Source: Morinoia aosen
Lineage: Eukaryota; Arthropoda; Malacostraca; Amphipoda; Talitridae
DNA length: 64,000 nt
NCBI GenBank assembly: GCA_030386875.1
Contig: CM059574.1
Coordinates: forward strand, 6,951,934 to 7,015,933
Direction of reading: 5' to 3'
Positions 51,901-64,000 of this stretch are shown here, one piece after another (positions within the stretch are counted from its first letter, which is position 1; every line of letters begins with the position of its first letter). The notes beneath the pieces were generated by a model. It searched no databases. It was not told the origin of the DNA and saw nothing but the letters and a program-made list of their open reading frames with translations. The position numbers were made by a program, and so were the translations under genes.

Positions 51901-53611
51901 TCAAAATTGTAGCTGAAGGCCAAATGCGCAAATATTGTTGAAAGTTTCCAAGAGATTTGCTGTGAATGCGTTCTTTCTTTGTATTTACTGACTTCAACAC
52001 AAAAACGCTTTCGCTTGGCGAGAGCTTCAGGTCTCGCCAAGCGTTCCCAAAATGGAGAGTTTATTTCTTGGGCCTTCAACTTAGCGCGATAGCGCGGTGT
52101 GTATATATTCGTTTACCGATTTGTGATGCACAGTTAAGAGACTTTGATTGCTAGCCCTATAATGAATTGTTAATGATAAGTGTTTGATTACGATTTTTGG
52201 ACCGTAAAGCTTTAGACTTGAATTTTGAAAATTAGCTTATTGGCAAAATAAAGATTTTATGTAATATTTCCCAATTGGCATCGCTGTGACGTCATCATTT
52301 CTTCGTGACATCGAATTTCTTTGGAGTATGTAGGTTGGATATTTGATGAATTGTCGATTAGAACGAAGTGAACTTGTCAACTTCAAAACAGAGGGAAAGT
52401 CTAGTGATGCGAACCGATGAATAAACCAAAATGTAAGAAATGTTTCGTCACAATATTTCGTGAGGTAAAATTTTGAACAAATTCAAGCAGACCCTATTCC
52501 ATATAATTGAACGAGAAAATATAGCAGCCAGAATGTCTCTGCTGGCGAAATAGTAATGGAACGCATTTTCGTTATTTGACCATTAGGATTTTAAGTGGTT
52601 ATTATTTAGAATTTGATGGAAGGATGTTAGCGTACAAAGAGATTATGAATTCTTGAGGAATAATGGCAAAGACATAAGAATTAAATAAGGTAAAATACGT
52701 GGGACCGAAATTTGAACTATAGAACAGGACAGGACACCCTGAATTATTTAAGTTTAGTTGTATGTAGGTGAGTTGGAAGTGTGTGTCGAGTAAGTTAATT
52801 CAAGTCATATTTGGAGCAAGATAGGTTAATTTCAGTTAGGTTAAAGTAGGTTACGTTAAATCAGGTTTGCTTAGGTGATTTTAGACTATGTTAGTTGAGG
52901 TTAGGTGACTTTGCCTTGAGTTAGGTTGGCTTAGAGTACGTTATATTACTTTAGATAGAGTGTGACACGCAAACTGATTTAAAGATTTGATGAGCTGTAA
53001 CACATACGTATTGTCAGTGTAATACTACGAATGAGAGGGTGACATCGTTTTGGTTAGGCTGTGATCAGCATGGGAATGGTTTGGTGAATTGATTTTTCAC
53101 CAGTTTGTTGGTTGTAAGACATACGTTTAGTCAGTGTAATACTATGAATGAGGGTATCATATCGTTTTAGATAGGCTGTGTTTTTCATGTGAATAGTTTA
53201 GAGAGAACTAATTTCGCACCAGTTTGTTAGTGGCAAGCTTAGGTTGATATTACTGTTAGTATATATGTGAATGATATTGCTTTTGCTAAATGAAATTGTT
53301 GTGGTGTTTTCAAGTTCGACATAGAGTTTAGAGTGAAAGACGTTGTATAATGGTTTGTTTCGTGAGACGATGTTGTCTGTGTGGGTGTCTTCTGAATTGT
53401 GGTGATTTTTTTCGTCAATTGAGCAATGGTATTAGCGTTGAGAAATGAAATGGTTGTGGTGTTTGAAAGTTAAACATAGAAATTGAAGTAAATAGCATTG
53501 CATTTTGATACATATATTATTTTGGCATTTGACACGATGGTGTATCTCATTGCTATGATAGTGGTGTACAGAGGAATGTCTGTGTTCGCCCCTTGCGGGC
53601 TGTGCCTGGTT
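48902..53611 (+). repeat. Array unit 10 (B, Q, R, Y), shortest copy
   Basis: 4,710 bp. A near copy of unit 7 through head, middle and hinge. Hairpin 52012-52043. The tail has the Y duplication but neither the TG-rich segment nor the 56-bp duplication, which accounts for its shortness. The 135-codon frame is open at 49322-49729. Confidence 0.9.
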
Positions 53612-56600
53612 ACTTGCGGCGGGCGAACTTTGTAGTAGTGTTGCGAGAAGAGACTAAAAATAGTACCCGTGAAAAAATTTTAAGTGGCACCAAGATCGGA
53701 ATTGCTTGTCGCCATAAAGGTGGAGCATCGGAGATATAGCAAATCACTCCCTAACTCGAGCCAAAACCCACTTCCCGAGGTGCCAGCGCTTTCAAATTTG
53801 GTGAGCGTGTACAAGGGAAAATTCTAAGACCTACGGACCCCTTTCCAGGCCCCAAGACCCCATAGGAGACCCCCGAGAAATCGAAAACCCACCGAAAATA
53901 GGGTCATTTCAAACATGAAGATTTTTTTGATCGCGCCGTCGGAGGAGCTGACTTGGTGGGAAGTGATAGAGAAAAATTCGGGCTTTACGACGGTGTGATC
54001 ATTACGTCGAAAAGTATTCGGAAAAATGTTCAATGAATGAAAAACTTTTGGGTAAAAAAACGGCCGTTTTTCAAGTGTCACTTTGGCTGCCAGTTGCGGC
54101 GTTATCGATGGGTTTTCGCCCTCCAAAATTTGATAGAATGTAGATTGGAGTTTTTTCTAAAATCTATCAAATTTATGAAGCCACAAGTGCGATACTTTTC
54201 TCAAAATGAGCGATTTAAAAATACTCCTTTTTGTCTGAAAAATCACTTGAACCAAAAACATTGGAGAACGCTTCGTTCTACAGGGAAAGTTGTGAAACAC
54301 TTTTTGTGTGTTTTTTCATGGTACATACAAAAAAGCTTTTATGGAACGATCGCATCAACCGTTTCATGTATATATGAAAAAAACATGGTTTTCACGTCAT
54401 TCCGACTTTTATTACCCCTCTCACGCCCCCTGCTTTACCCTTGAGGGCTTTTAAATACTCTGTACTGATGCGTCTCGACAACATCTTTCTAATGATACCT
54501 GTCTCAAATTCATAGCTTTTCAATTTTTTGAGGAAAATGGAAAAAACATCGAAATGGATTTGACTTGGACCCGAAATGTGCAAGTGAAAAGGTCTTTCAA
54601 TCTCCGCAGATTTTTTACACGGATTATTCCAATGAAGGCATTGAAGTCTCCACATCGAGATCATGGGTGACTGCGTTGACGCGGCCCAGCTTGCTTGAGT
54701 TGTGAGGGCTGTATAAGGATCTTGAACATCATGACGCTTATGTTTTCATGTTTGTCGAGTTTGATCCCATATATTTCGAGTGATTGGTAAAGTTCAAAGT
54801 TTCAACCAATTTTTGACCGTTTGAGGCTGTGTTGCAAATTTTTCATAGGTCTACAGTGTTCTTATAGTTATTAGAAATTGATTTTGACTTGGAACTCAAT
54901 ACTCGAACTCGGTTCTTTCGCTTTGAGATTCGCATAACTTCCAGTCATGACTAGTAAATAATCCTTTTCAAGTGTTTAAACTGGTTTTACATGGAAATGT
55001 ATAGAGAACAAATGTGTTTAAAATATTTGATTCACCTAAAGGTAGTATTATTTTAATTCTAACAAGTTTTGCAATTGAGAATAAATGATGGTTACGCGTT
55101 TTATTTTCGCTGCTTGAAGGTCCATGAATTTCAGACACACATTTTCACAGGTATGGCGACTTTGAATTGCAATATAGTAATGAGGTTTAGTATATGAGAC
55201 TTAAATTTTCAGCTTCTTATAATAATTGTATTATAATTATCCAGTTGAAGTAATATAAAGTGACATAAATCGCAAATCAAACGTTGCGTAAAGGCATAAA
55301 TATTGCTCTTGATGCGTTTTTGACCAGAAATGATGCTCATTCGTTCGAGGTGCTCATTTCAGTTCGACTTTATTTATTTTTTCTGACGTATTATATGTTG
55401 TCCTCTCTCTCCATCACGTTTCAAATCACAAGTTCAATCTAGTGTTTTACCTTAAGGTGTCAGCATCATCGACCTTACTTCGTAGTATGAGTTCAAATAC
55501 GCAAAGCGAGTAGTTTTCGACGCCAAAAATTCCGCAACTACTTTGCTAGCGTTTTTGAGAACAATTTTAAAGCAATCCTATAATATTTCGACATCGCAAA
55601 TTGTGTCATCGCAAAACAAGGCGTATTCGTAATACTTCGTAAATGAACTATAATTTAAAGGTGATACACTTTAAATTAGTCATTTGTATAAAGGTATAGT
55701 GGCTAAATATTTTTCGTTCGGCACAGCTATTTGTGTAGTGTTTGAAACTTGTTTTATGACGTTAGAGAATTGGAATTGAAAGAGCTCATAGTCCAAGAAT
55801 TTGACTTCTTATTTTCTAAATTGATAAAGCTCATTGAGGAACAATCTCTCGTTATATTGGTTCGAAGAACACGAAAATGGTTCCTGTCGACATATGCTAT
55901 GATTGAACGAGGCATTTCCTACGAAGTGTATAGTTTGAGTGAATATTTGCTCATAAATTTTTATGGTTGGGATGTAAAATTCTTGGATCTTCACGACCAA
56001 GAATCTGTGAAGTGTTGACGAATAATTTGATCTCCAATAATAATAATAATAATAATAATAATTAAAACTCGTTCTTTGAAGGCCTCAAAATCGCTCACAT
56101 TGCATGTGTGAGTTTCAGGAAGTCATCATTTGAGTGCGTATAGACAACATTACGAGGTTCTAACTGATGATTAATATTTGGTGAATGCGTGTCCCCGACT
56201 ACAACCAAATCTTGTGCAGGTTTTTTATGTTTGAATGATGTTATGTATTGAATTTGAAATGGTATAACTAATGTATTTGCAATAATAATTTATAAATTCC
56301 ACTCAGCCTAATTGAAGGTTTCTGTATCGATCCACAATAGAAATATATGATGATTAGAAAGAGGTTGTTATTTTAAGAGGTTAATATTAAGAGGTTAAGA
56401 GGTTAATTATTGGGTTAATTATTAATAAGAGGTTAATTATTGGTTCACATTCGTGAACCAATAATTGTTGTGGCGAAAATGATGTCTATTAGGAAACATC
56501 ATTGTTTCTAAGCTATAGCCGCAGGTGTTCACAGATAAATTTGTTTGAGAAATGTCAGAAATATGTTCGGATATGATGTTGTCGTAATGAATGGGGAATT

Positions 56601-58482
56601 CCTAAGTTTGATTTCTGATACGAAGAGATTGATTTCGTGTCAATGATGCTTTTATAAAGTTCGTAGTTGTATGTAAGTTGTAAGTGCACTCAAAATTATA
56701 GATGAGTGCCAAATGCTCAAATATTGTTGAAAGTTTCCATGAGATTTGGTGCGAATGCGTTCTTTCTTTGTATTAACTGACTTCAACAGAAAAACGCTTT
56801 CGCTTGGCGAGAGCGTGAGATCTCGCCAAGCGTTCCCAAAATGGAGAGTTTATTTCTTCGGCGTTCAAGTTAGCGCGCGATAGCGCGTTGTATATATTCG
56901 TTGAACGAGTTGTGATGCACAGTTATAAGAGACTTTGATTATTATACGTAGAATGAATTGTGAATGATAACTCTTTTATTGCGGTGTTTCGAACGTAAAC
57001 ATTTATGCTTGAATTTTCAAAAGTAGCTTACCGCAAAATAAAGATGTTATGTATTATTTCGAAATATGCATCGTTGTGACGTCATTTCTTCGTGACATCG
57101 AATTTCTGTTGAGTATGTAGGTTGGATATTTGATGAATTGTCGATTAGAAGGAATTAAACTAGTCAACTTCGAAAGAAAGGAAAAGGTTAGTGATGCGCA
57201 CCCATTAATAAACCGAAATGTAAGAAATGTTTCGTCACAATATTTCGTGAGGTAAAATTTGGAACAAATTTTCAATGAAACCCTAATCCCCATAATTTAA
57301 CGAGAAAATATAGCAGGCAGAATGTCTCTGCCGGTGAAATAGTTATGGAACGCATTTTCATTTTGTGACCAATAGAATATCAATTGGTTATAAGTTACAG
57401 TTGGATGGAAGGATATTTTAGCGCACATAGAGGTTAGTAATTCGTGAGGAATATAAGGGCAAAGGCGTAAGCAATAAATCAGATAAAATAGGTGCTTCCG
57501 AAATTGTAAGTATATTTTACGGGGAACCCTGAATTAGTAAAGTATAGTTGTATGTACGTGAGTTGGAATGGTGTCAAGTAAGTTAATTCACGTCATATTT
57601 AGAGCAAGATAGATTAAATTGAGTTAGGTTAGAGTAGGTTACGATGAATTATATTTCTTTATGTGAGTTTAGACCATGTTTCGTTAGTTGAGGTTAGGTG
57701 ACTTTGCCTTGAGTTAGGTTGGCTTAGAGTACGTTATATTACTTTAGATAGAGTGTGACACGCAAACTGATTTAAAGATTTGATGAGCTGTAACACATAC
57801 GTATATAGTCAGTGTAATACTACGAATGAGGGTGCCATCGTTTTGGTTAGGCGGTGATCAGCATGGGAATGGTTTGGTGAATTGATTTTTCACCAGTTTG
57901 TTGGTTGTAAGACATACGTTTAGTCAGTGTAATACTATGAATGAGGGTATCATCGTTTTGGATAGGCTGTGTGTTTTTCATGTGAATGGTTTAGAGAACT
58001 AATTTCGCACCAGTTTGTTAGTGGCAAGTTAGGTTGATATTACTGTTAGTATATATGTGAATGATATTGCTTTTGCTAAATGAAATTGTTGTGGTGTTTT
58101 CAAGTTCGACATAGAGTTTAGAGTGAAAGACATTGGGTATATATAGTGGTTTGTTTTGTGAGACGATGTTGTCTGTAAGTGGGTGGCTTGTGAATTGTGG
58201 TGATTTGTTTCGTCAATTCAGCAATGGTATTAGTGTTGAAAAATGAAATGGTTGTGGTGTTTGAAAGTTAAACATAGAAATTGAAGTAAATAGCATTGCA
58301 TTTTGATACATATATCATTTTGGCATTTGACACGATGGTGTATCTCATTGCGTTGCTTGTGATTTGTGGTGACTTGAAAAGTGTGCATGTGCGTGTACAT
58401 AAGTGTGTGCGTGTCTATCATTATTATGATAGTGTTGTACAGAGGAATGTCTGTGTTCGCCCCTTGCGGGCTGTGCCTGGTT
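53612..58482 (+). repeat. Array unit 11 (A, P, S, Y) with a palindromic insertion
   Basis: 4,871 bp. The first 200 bp are head A, followed by the unit-9 version. A one-base loss near 55949 (ATTTGCTCAT where others have ATTTGGCTCAT) shifts the P frame and ends it early. An insertion of roughly 75 bp at about 56368-56444, found in no other unit, consists of AAGAGGTTAATTATT-like repeats ending in a perfect 14-bp-arm palindrome. Hairpin 56801-56832. The tail matches that of unit 4. Confidence 0.9.
56368..56466 (+). repeat. Unit-11-specific repeat insertion with perfect palindrome
   Basis: Iterated AGAGGTTAA and TTAATTATT strings fill a site where other units read GAGGTTGAAATTGTTCACATTCG. The segment ends in arms AATTATTGGTTCAC (56435-56448) and GTGAACCAATAATT (56453-56466), perfectly complementary with 4 nt between. 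Other units have GTGAACTAATAATT on the right, so one base there also changed to match the left arm. Confidence 0.8.
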
Positions 58483-61400
58483 ACTTGCGGCGGGCGAACT
58501 TTGTAGGTTGCGAGAACACACTAAAAATAGTACCCGTGAAAAAATCATAAGTGGCACCAAGATCGAAATGCTGGTCGCCGAAAGGTGGAGCCTCGAGTAT
58601 TATAAAAATTCACCCCCTAATTCGCGCAAAATCGCACTTCCCGAGGTCCCAGCGCTTTCAAACTTGGTGAGCGTGTACAAGGGAAAATTCTAAGACATAC
58701 GGACCCCTTTCCAGGCCCCAAGACCCCATAGGAGAGCCCCGAGAAATCGAAAACCGACCGAAAATAGGGTCATTTCAAACATGAAGAATTTTTTGAATGC
58801 GCCGTCGGAGGAGCTGACTTGGTGGGAACTGATAGAGAAAATGTCGGGCTTTAAGACGGTGTGATTGTTACTTCGAAAAGTATTGGGGAAAATGTTCAAT
58901 GAATGAAAAACTTTTGGGTAAAAAAACGGCCGTTTTTCAAGTGTCACTTTGGCTGCCAGTTGCGGCGTTTTCGATGGGCTTTCGCCTTCCAAAATTTGAT
59001 AGAATGTAGATTGAAGTTTTTTCTAAAATCTATTAAATTTATGAAGCCACAAGTGCGATACTTTTCTCAAAATGAGGGATTTAAAAATAGTCCTTTTTGT
59101 CTGAAAATTCACCTAAACCAAAAACATTGGAGAACGCTTCGTTTTACAGGCAAAGTTGTTGAACACTTTTGGCTCGTTTTTTCACGCTACATACAAAATA
59201 GCTTTTGTGGAACGATCGCATCAACCGTTCCATATATATATGAAAAAAACATGTTTTTCACGTCATTTCGTTTTTTATTACCCCTCTCACGCCCCCTGCT
59301 TTACCCTTGAGGGCTTTTAAGTACTCTGTACTGATGCGTCTCGAGGACATCTTTCTATAATGATACGTGTCTGAAAGTCCTAGCTTTTCAAGTTTTTGAG
59401 AAAAATGTAAAAAACATCGAAATAAATTTCCCCTGGACGCGAAATGTGCCAGTGAAAAGGTCTTTCAATCTCCGTAGATTAATGACACGGATTATTTCTT
59501 GTTTTGCATTGAAGTCTCCACATCGAAATCATGGGTGACTGCGATGACGTGGCCTAAGCTTGCTTGAGTTGTGAGGGCTGTATAAGGATCTTGAACATCA
59601 TGACGCTTATGTTTTATTGTTTGTGGAGTTTGATCCGATATATTGCGAGTGATTATTAAAATTAAAAGTTTCAACCAATTTTTGACCGTTTGAGGCTGTG
59701 TTACGTTTTTTTCATAGGTCTACAGTGTTCTTAGAGGTAATATAAATTAATTTGGAGTTGTAAGTCAATACTCTAATTCGGTTCTTTCGCTTTTAGATTC
59801 GCATAACTTTCAGTCATGACTAGTAAATCATGCATTTCAAGTGTTTAAACTGGTTTTACATGGAAATTAATGGAGAACAAATGTGTGTAAAATATTTCAT
59901 TCACCTTAAGGTAGTATTATTTTAATTCTAACAAGTTTCGCAAAAGGAAAAAAATTATGGTTACGCGTTTTATTTTCGCTGCTTGAAGGTCCATGAATGT
60001 CAGACACATATTTTCACAGGTATGGCGACTTTGAATTGCAATACAGTAATGAGGTTTAGTATTTGAGACGTGAATTTTAAGATTCATATAAGAATTGTAC
60101 TATAATGATCAAGTTGAAGTAATATAAAGTGACATAAATCGCAAATGAGATGTTGCGTAGAGGCGTAAATATTGCTGTTGATGCGTTTTTGACGAGAAAA
60201 GATGCTGATATTCGTTCGAGGTGCTGATTTCAGTTAAGCTTTATTTCTTTTTTGATGACCTATTATATGTTGTCGTCACTTCATCACATTACAAATTCAA
60301 TGTTCAATCTAGTGTTTTACTTTAAAGTGTCAGCATCATCGACGTTACTTCGTAGTATGAGTTCAAATAGGCAAAGCGAGTAGTTTTCGACGCCAAAAAT
60401 TCCGCAACTACTGTGGAAGCGTTGTTGAGAGCAATTTTATAGCAATCTTATAATATTTTGACATCGCAAATTGTGTCACCGGAAAACAAGGCGAATATAG
60501 GTTAAACTTCGTAACTGAACTATAATTCAAAGGTGATACACTTGAAATTAGTCATCTCTATATAGAGATATAGGTTCTAAATATTTTTCGTTCGGCACAG
60601 GTCTTTGTGCCTATTTTTGTGTTGTGTTTGAAACTTGTTTTTTGACGTTAGAAAATTGAAATTGAAAGAGCTCATAAACCAAGAATTTGACTTCTCATTT
60701 TCTTAATTAATAAAGCTCATTGAGGAACGAATCTCTCGATATATAGTGGTTCAAACACGAAAATGGTTCAGGTCGACATATATGCTTTGATTGAACGAGG
60801 CATTTTCTAGGAAGGGTATAGTTTGAGTGAATATTTGTATCATAATTTTTTATGGTTGGGATGTAAAATTGCTGGACCTTCACGACCAAGAACCTGTAAA
60901 GTGTTCACGGAAAATTCGATCTCCAATAATAATAATAATTAAAAGTCGTTGTTTGAAGGCCTCAAAATCGCTCACATTGCATGCGTGAGTTTCAGGAAGT
61001 CATCATTTGAGTGAGTATAGACAAGATTACGAGGTTCTAACTGATGATTAATATTTGGTGAATATGTGTCCCCGAAGACAACGAAATCTTGTGCAGGTTT
61101 TGTATGTTTGAATGATGTTATTTATTGAATTTGAAATGGTATAAGTAATGTATTTGCAATAATAATTTATAAATTCCACTCAGCCTAATTGAAGGTTTCT
61201 GTATTGATCCACAATAGAAATATATGATTAGAAAGAGGTTGAAATTGTTCACATTCGTGAACTAATAATTGTTTTGGCGAAAATGATGTCTATTAGGATA
61301 CATCAGTGATTCTAAGCTATAGCCGCAGGTGTTCACAGATAAATTTGTTTGAGAAATGTCAGAAATATGTTCGGATATGATGTTGTCGTAATGAATGTGG

Positions 61401-62830
61401 ACTTGCTAAGTTTGATTTCTGATATGAAGAGATTGATTTCGTGTCAATGATGCTTTTAGAAAGTTCGTAGTTGTATGTAAGTTGTAAGTGCACTCAAAAT
61501 TTTAGATGAGTGCCAAATGCTGAAATATTGTTGAAAGTGTCCATGAGATTTGCTGCGAATGCGTTCTTTCTTTGTATTAACTAACTTCAACACAAAAACG
61601 CTTTCGCTTGGCGAGAGCTTGAGATCTCGCCAAGCGATCCCAAAATGGAGAGTTTATTTCTTCGGCGTTCAAGTTAGCGCGCGATAGCGCGTTGTATATA
61701 TTCGTTGAACGAGTTGTGAAGCACAGTTATAAGAGACTTTGATTATTATACCTAGAATTAATTGTGAATGATAACTGTTTTATTGCGGTGTTTCGAACGT
61801 AAACATTTATGCTTGAATTTTGAAAAGTAGCTTACCGCAAAATAAAGATTTTATCTATTATTTCGAAATATGCATCGTTGTGACGTCATTTCTTCGTGAC
61901 ATCGAATTTTTGTTGAGTATGTAGGTTGGATATTTGATGAATTGCCGATTAGAACGAATTAAACTAGTCAACTTCGAAAAAAAGGAAAAGGTTAGTGATG
62001 CGCACCCATTAATAAACCGAAATGTAATGAATGTTTCGTCACAATATTTCGTGAGGTAAAATTTGGAACAAATTTTCAATGAAACCGTAATCCACATAAT
62101 TTAACGAGAAAATATAGCAGGCAGAATGTCTCTGCCGGTGAAATAGTTATGGAACGCATTTTCATTTTGTGACCAATAGAATATCAATTGGTTATAAGTT
62201 ACAGTTGGATGGAAGGATATTTTAGCGCACATAGAGGTTAGGAATTCGTGAGGAATATAAGGGCAAAGGCGTAAGCAATAAATCAGATAAAATAGGTGCT
62301 ACCGAAATTGTAAGTATATAGGACAGGGAACCCTGAATTAGTAAAGTGTAGTTGTATGTACGTGAGTTGGAAATGTGTCAAGTTAATTCACGTCATATTT
62401 AGAGCAAGATAGATTAAATTGAGTTAGGTTAGAGTAGGTTACGATAAATGAGATTTTTTTAGGTGAGTTTAGACCATATTTCGTTAGTTGAGGTTAGGTG
62501 ACTTTGCCTTGAGTTAGGTTGGGTTAGAGAACATTATATTTCTTTAGATAGGGTGTGACAGTGTGACACGAAAGCTAATTTAAAGATTTGATGAGTTGTA
62601 ACACATACGTATGGTCTGTGTTATACTATGAATGAGGGTGCCATCGTTTTAGTTAGGCTTTGTTATTCATGTGAATGGTTTGGAGAAATTATATCGCATC
62701 AGTTTGTTATAGTGACAAGGTTAGGTTGATATTACTGTTAGTATATATGCGAATGATATTGCTTTTGGTAAATTAAATTCTTGAGGTGTTTCTAAGTTCG
62801 ATGTAGAGTTTAGGGTGAAAGACGTGTGAG

Positions 62831-62862
<32 letters not shown>

Positions 62863-63299
62863 TTTGTCTTTTGAGACGATGGTGTCTCAAAGTGGGTTGC
62901 TTCTGAATTGTTGTGATTTGTTAAGTTTCGTCAATAGAATTAGGTTTCACGTCAATTGAATTGAATGGAGTTTCTTCATCAATGGTGTTGGAATTGGTGA
63001 ATGAAATGTTTGTGGTGTTTGAAAGTTGAACATAGAAATTGAAGTAAATAGCATTGCATATTGATACATATATTATTTTGGCATTTGAGACGATGGTGTA
63101 TATCATTGCGTTGCTTCTGATTTGGGGTGCTTTGAAAACTGTGCACGACATATGCATGTGCGAGTATACTGTTTGCGTGTGTGTGTTTGTGTAAATGTGT
63201 GAATGTCTCTCCGTGAGTGTGTGTGTGTGTGTTGTGCTTATTATGATAGTGTTGTACAGAGGAATGTCTGTGTTCGCCCCTAGCGGGCTGTGCCTGGTT
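58483..63299 (+). repeat. Array unit 12 (B, Q, S, X)
   Basis: 4,817 bp. B head with private variants (ATCATAAGTGGCACC, AGAGCCCCGAG). The 135-codon frame is open at 58903-59310. The middle is Q type. Hairpin 61605-61636 has loop GCTTGAGA, intermediate between S and R forms. The tail is single-copy X with an expanded TA run near 62830-62860. This is the only BQ unit that has an X tail. Confidence 0.9.
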
Positions 63300-64000
63300 A
63301 CTTGCGGCGGGCGAACTTTGTAGTAGTGTTGCGAGAAGAGACTAAAAATAGTACCCGTGAAAAAATTTTAAGTGGCACCAAGATCGGAATTGCTTGTCGC
63401 CATAAAGGTGGAGCATCGGAGATATAGCAAATCACTCCCTAACTCGAGCCAAAACCCACTTCCCGAGGTGCCAGCGCTTTCAAATTTGGTGAGCGTGTAC
63501 AAGGGAAAATTCTAAGACCTACGGACCCCTTTCCAGGCCCCAAGACCCCATAGGAGACCCCCGAGAACTCGAAAACCGCCCGAAAATAGGGTCATTTCAA
63601 ACATGAAGATTTTTTTGATTGCGCCGTCGGAGGAGCTGACTTGGTGGGAGCTGATAGAGAAAATGTCGGGCTTTAAGACGGTGTGATCGTTACTTCGAAA
63701 AGTATTCGGGAAAATGTTCAATGAATGAAAAACTTTTGGGTAAAAAAACGGCCGTTTTTCAAGTGTGACTTTGGCTGCCAGTTGCGGCGTTTTCGATGGG
63801 CTTTCGCCTTCCAGAATTTGATAGAATGTAGATTGGAGTTTTTTCTAAAATCTATCAAATGTATGAAGCGACAAGTGCGATACTTTTCTCAAAATGAGCG
63901 ATTTAAAAAGAGTCCTTTTTGTCTGAAAATTCACTTAAACCAAAGACATTGGAGAACGCTTCGTTTTACAGGCAAAGTTGTTGAACACTTTTTGCTCGTT
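63300..64000 (+). repeat. Array unit 13, partial (head A, cut by the window end)
   Basis: The first 701 bp of another unit. It starts with the A sequence, then from about 63600 takes B-like variants (GAGCTGATAGAGAAAATGTCGGGC), so it is itself a head recombinant. The array clearly continues beyond the window. Confidence 0.9.

Larger units (their letters stand above)
5457..64000 (+). repeat. Head-to-tail macrosatellite array, ~4.8-kb unit, 12 full copies plus a partial
   Basis: The string ACTTGCGGCGGGCGAAC recurs at 5461, 10312, 15142, 19950, 24763, 29607, 34399, 39203, 44086, 48902, 53612, 58483 and 63300, always on the plus strand and always followed by the same order of landmarks. Spacing is 4,710-4,883 bp. 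No foreign insertion larger than about 80 bp interrupts it, and it continues past the window. Each unit has a GC-richer head (with the block AGACCCCATAGGAGACCCCC), an AT-rich middle with (AAT)n, a hairpin hinge and a TTAGG-, TA- and TG-bearing tail. I found no rRNA, histone, tRNA or 5S sequence in the unit, so it is not a known tandem gene family. Open frames inside it are inconsistently preserved. It is best called a non-coding macrosatellite; a long non-coding RNA role cannot be excluded. Confidence 0.93.

Noticed and set aside
5461..64000. CRISPR-like or prokaryotic repeat system
   Set aside because: The repeat is kilobases long, there are no regularly spaced short repeats with unique spacers, and all other signs are eukaryotic.

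Overview
The window looks like arthropod, most likely insect, nuclear DNA. It is AT-rich, has no operon-like packing of genes, carries decayed Tc1/mariner-type DNA transposons with C-terminal motifs common in arthropod genomes, and contains TTAGG-like (insect telomere-type) strings. No intact gene with a recognisable product was found. The species cannot be named from what is visible.

Left part, 1-5456, is apparently single-copy DNA. It has AT-rich stretches with three GC-richer blocks (about 780-1310, 2060-2350 and 3200-3340). A degenerate GACTC/GAGTCA foldback lies at about 3312-3790. A frameshifted Tc1/mariner transposase relic lies at 3791-4905. A short DNA transposon at 4964-5456 has roughly 120-bp terminal inverted repeats (TIRs), TA target duplications and the C-terminal scrap of a different transposase.

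Right part, 5457-64000, is one uninterrupted head-to-tail array of a roughly 4.8-kb unit. There are twelve complete copies (4,710 to 4,883 bp) plus 701 bp of a thirteenth, and the array runs off the window. Using the conserved ACTTGCGGCGGGCGAAC string as unit start, copies begin at 5461, 10312, 15142, 19950, 24763, 29607, 34399, 39203, 44086, 48902, 53612, 58483 and 63300.

Each unit has four parts. The GC-richer head covers about the first 0.9 kb. The long AT-rich middle ends in an (AAT)n microsatellite and flanking DNA. The hinge carries a conserved GC-rich hairpin about 3.1 kb into the unit. The tail carries TTAGGTT-like strings, TA and TG microsatellites and a boundary inverted repeat. Each part exists in two main versions: head A/A' or B, middle P or Q, hinge S or R, tail X or Y. 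Units 1 to 12 read APSX, APSX, BQSY, A'QSY, BPRY, APSX, BQRY, APSX, A'PSY, BQRY, APSY, BQSX, so the array is a recombinational mosaic.

Head types mostly alternate A/B, which suggests an ancestral dimer of about 9.6 kb with two phase slips. The short open frames repeated in every unit are broken in some copies, often lack ATG, and differ between copies mainly at amino-acid-changing positions, so I treat the array as non-coding. It is best described as an undescribed macrosatellite, possibly heterochromatic or subtelomeric. That placement is inference.
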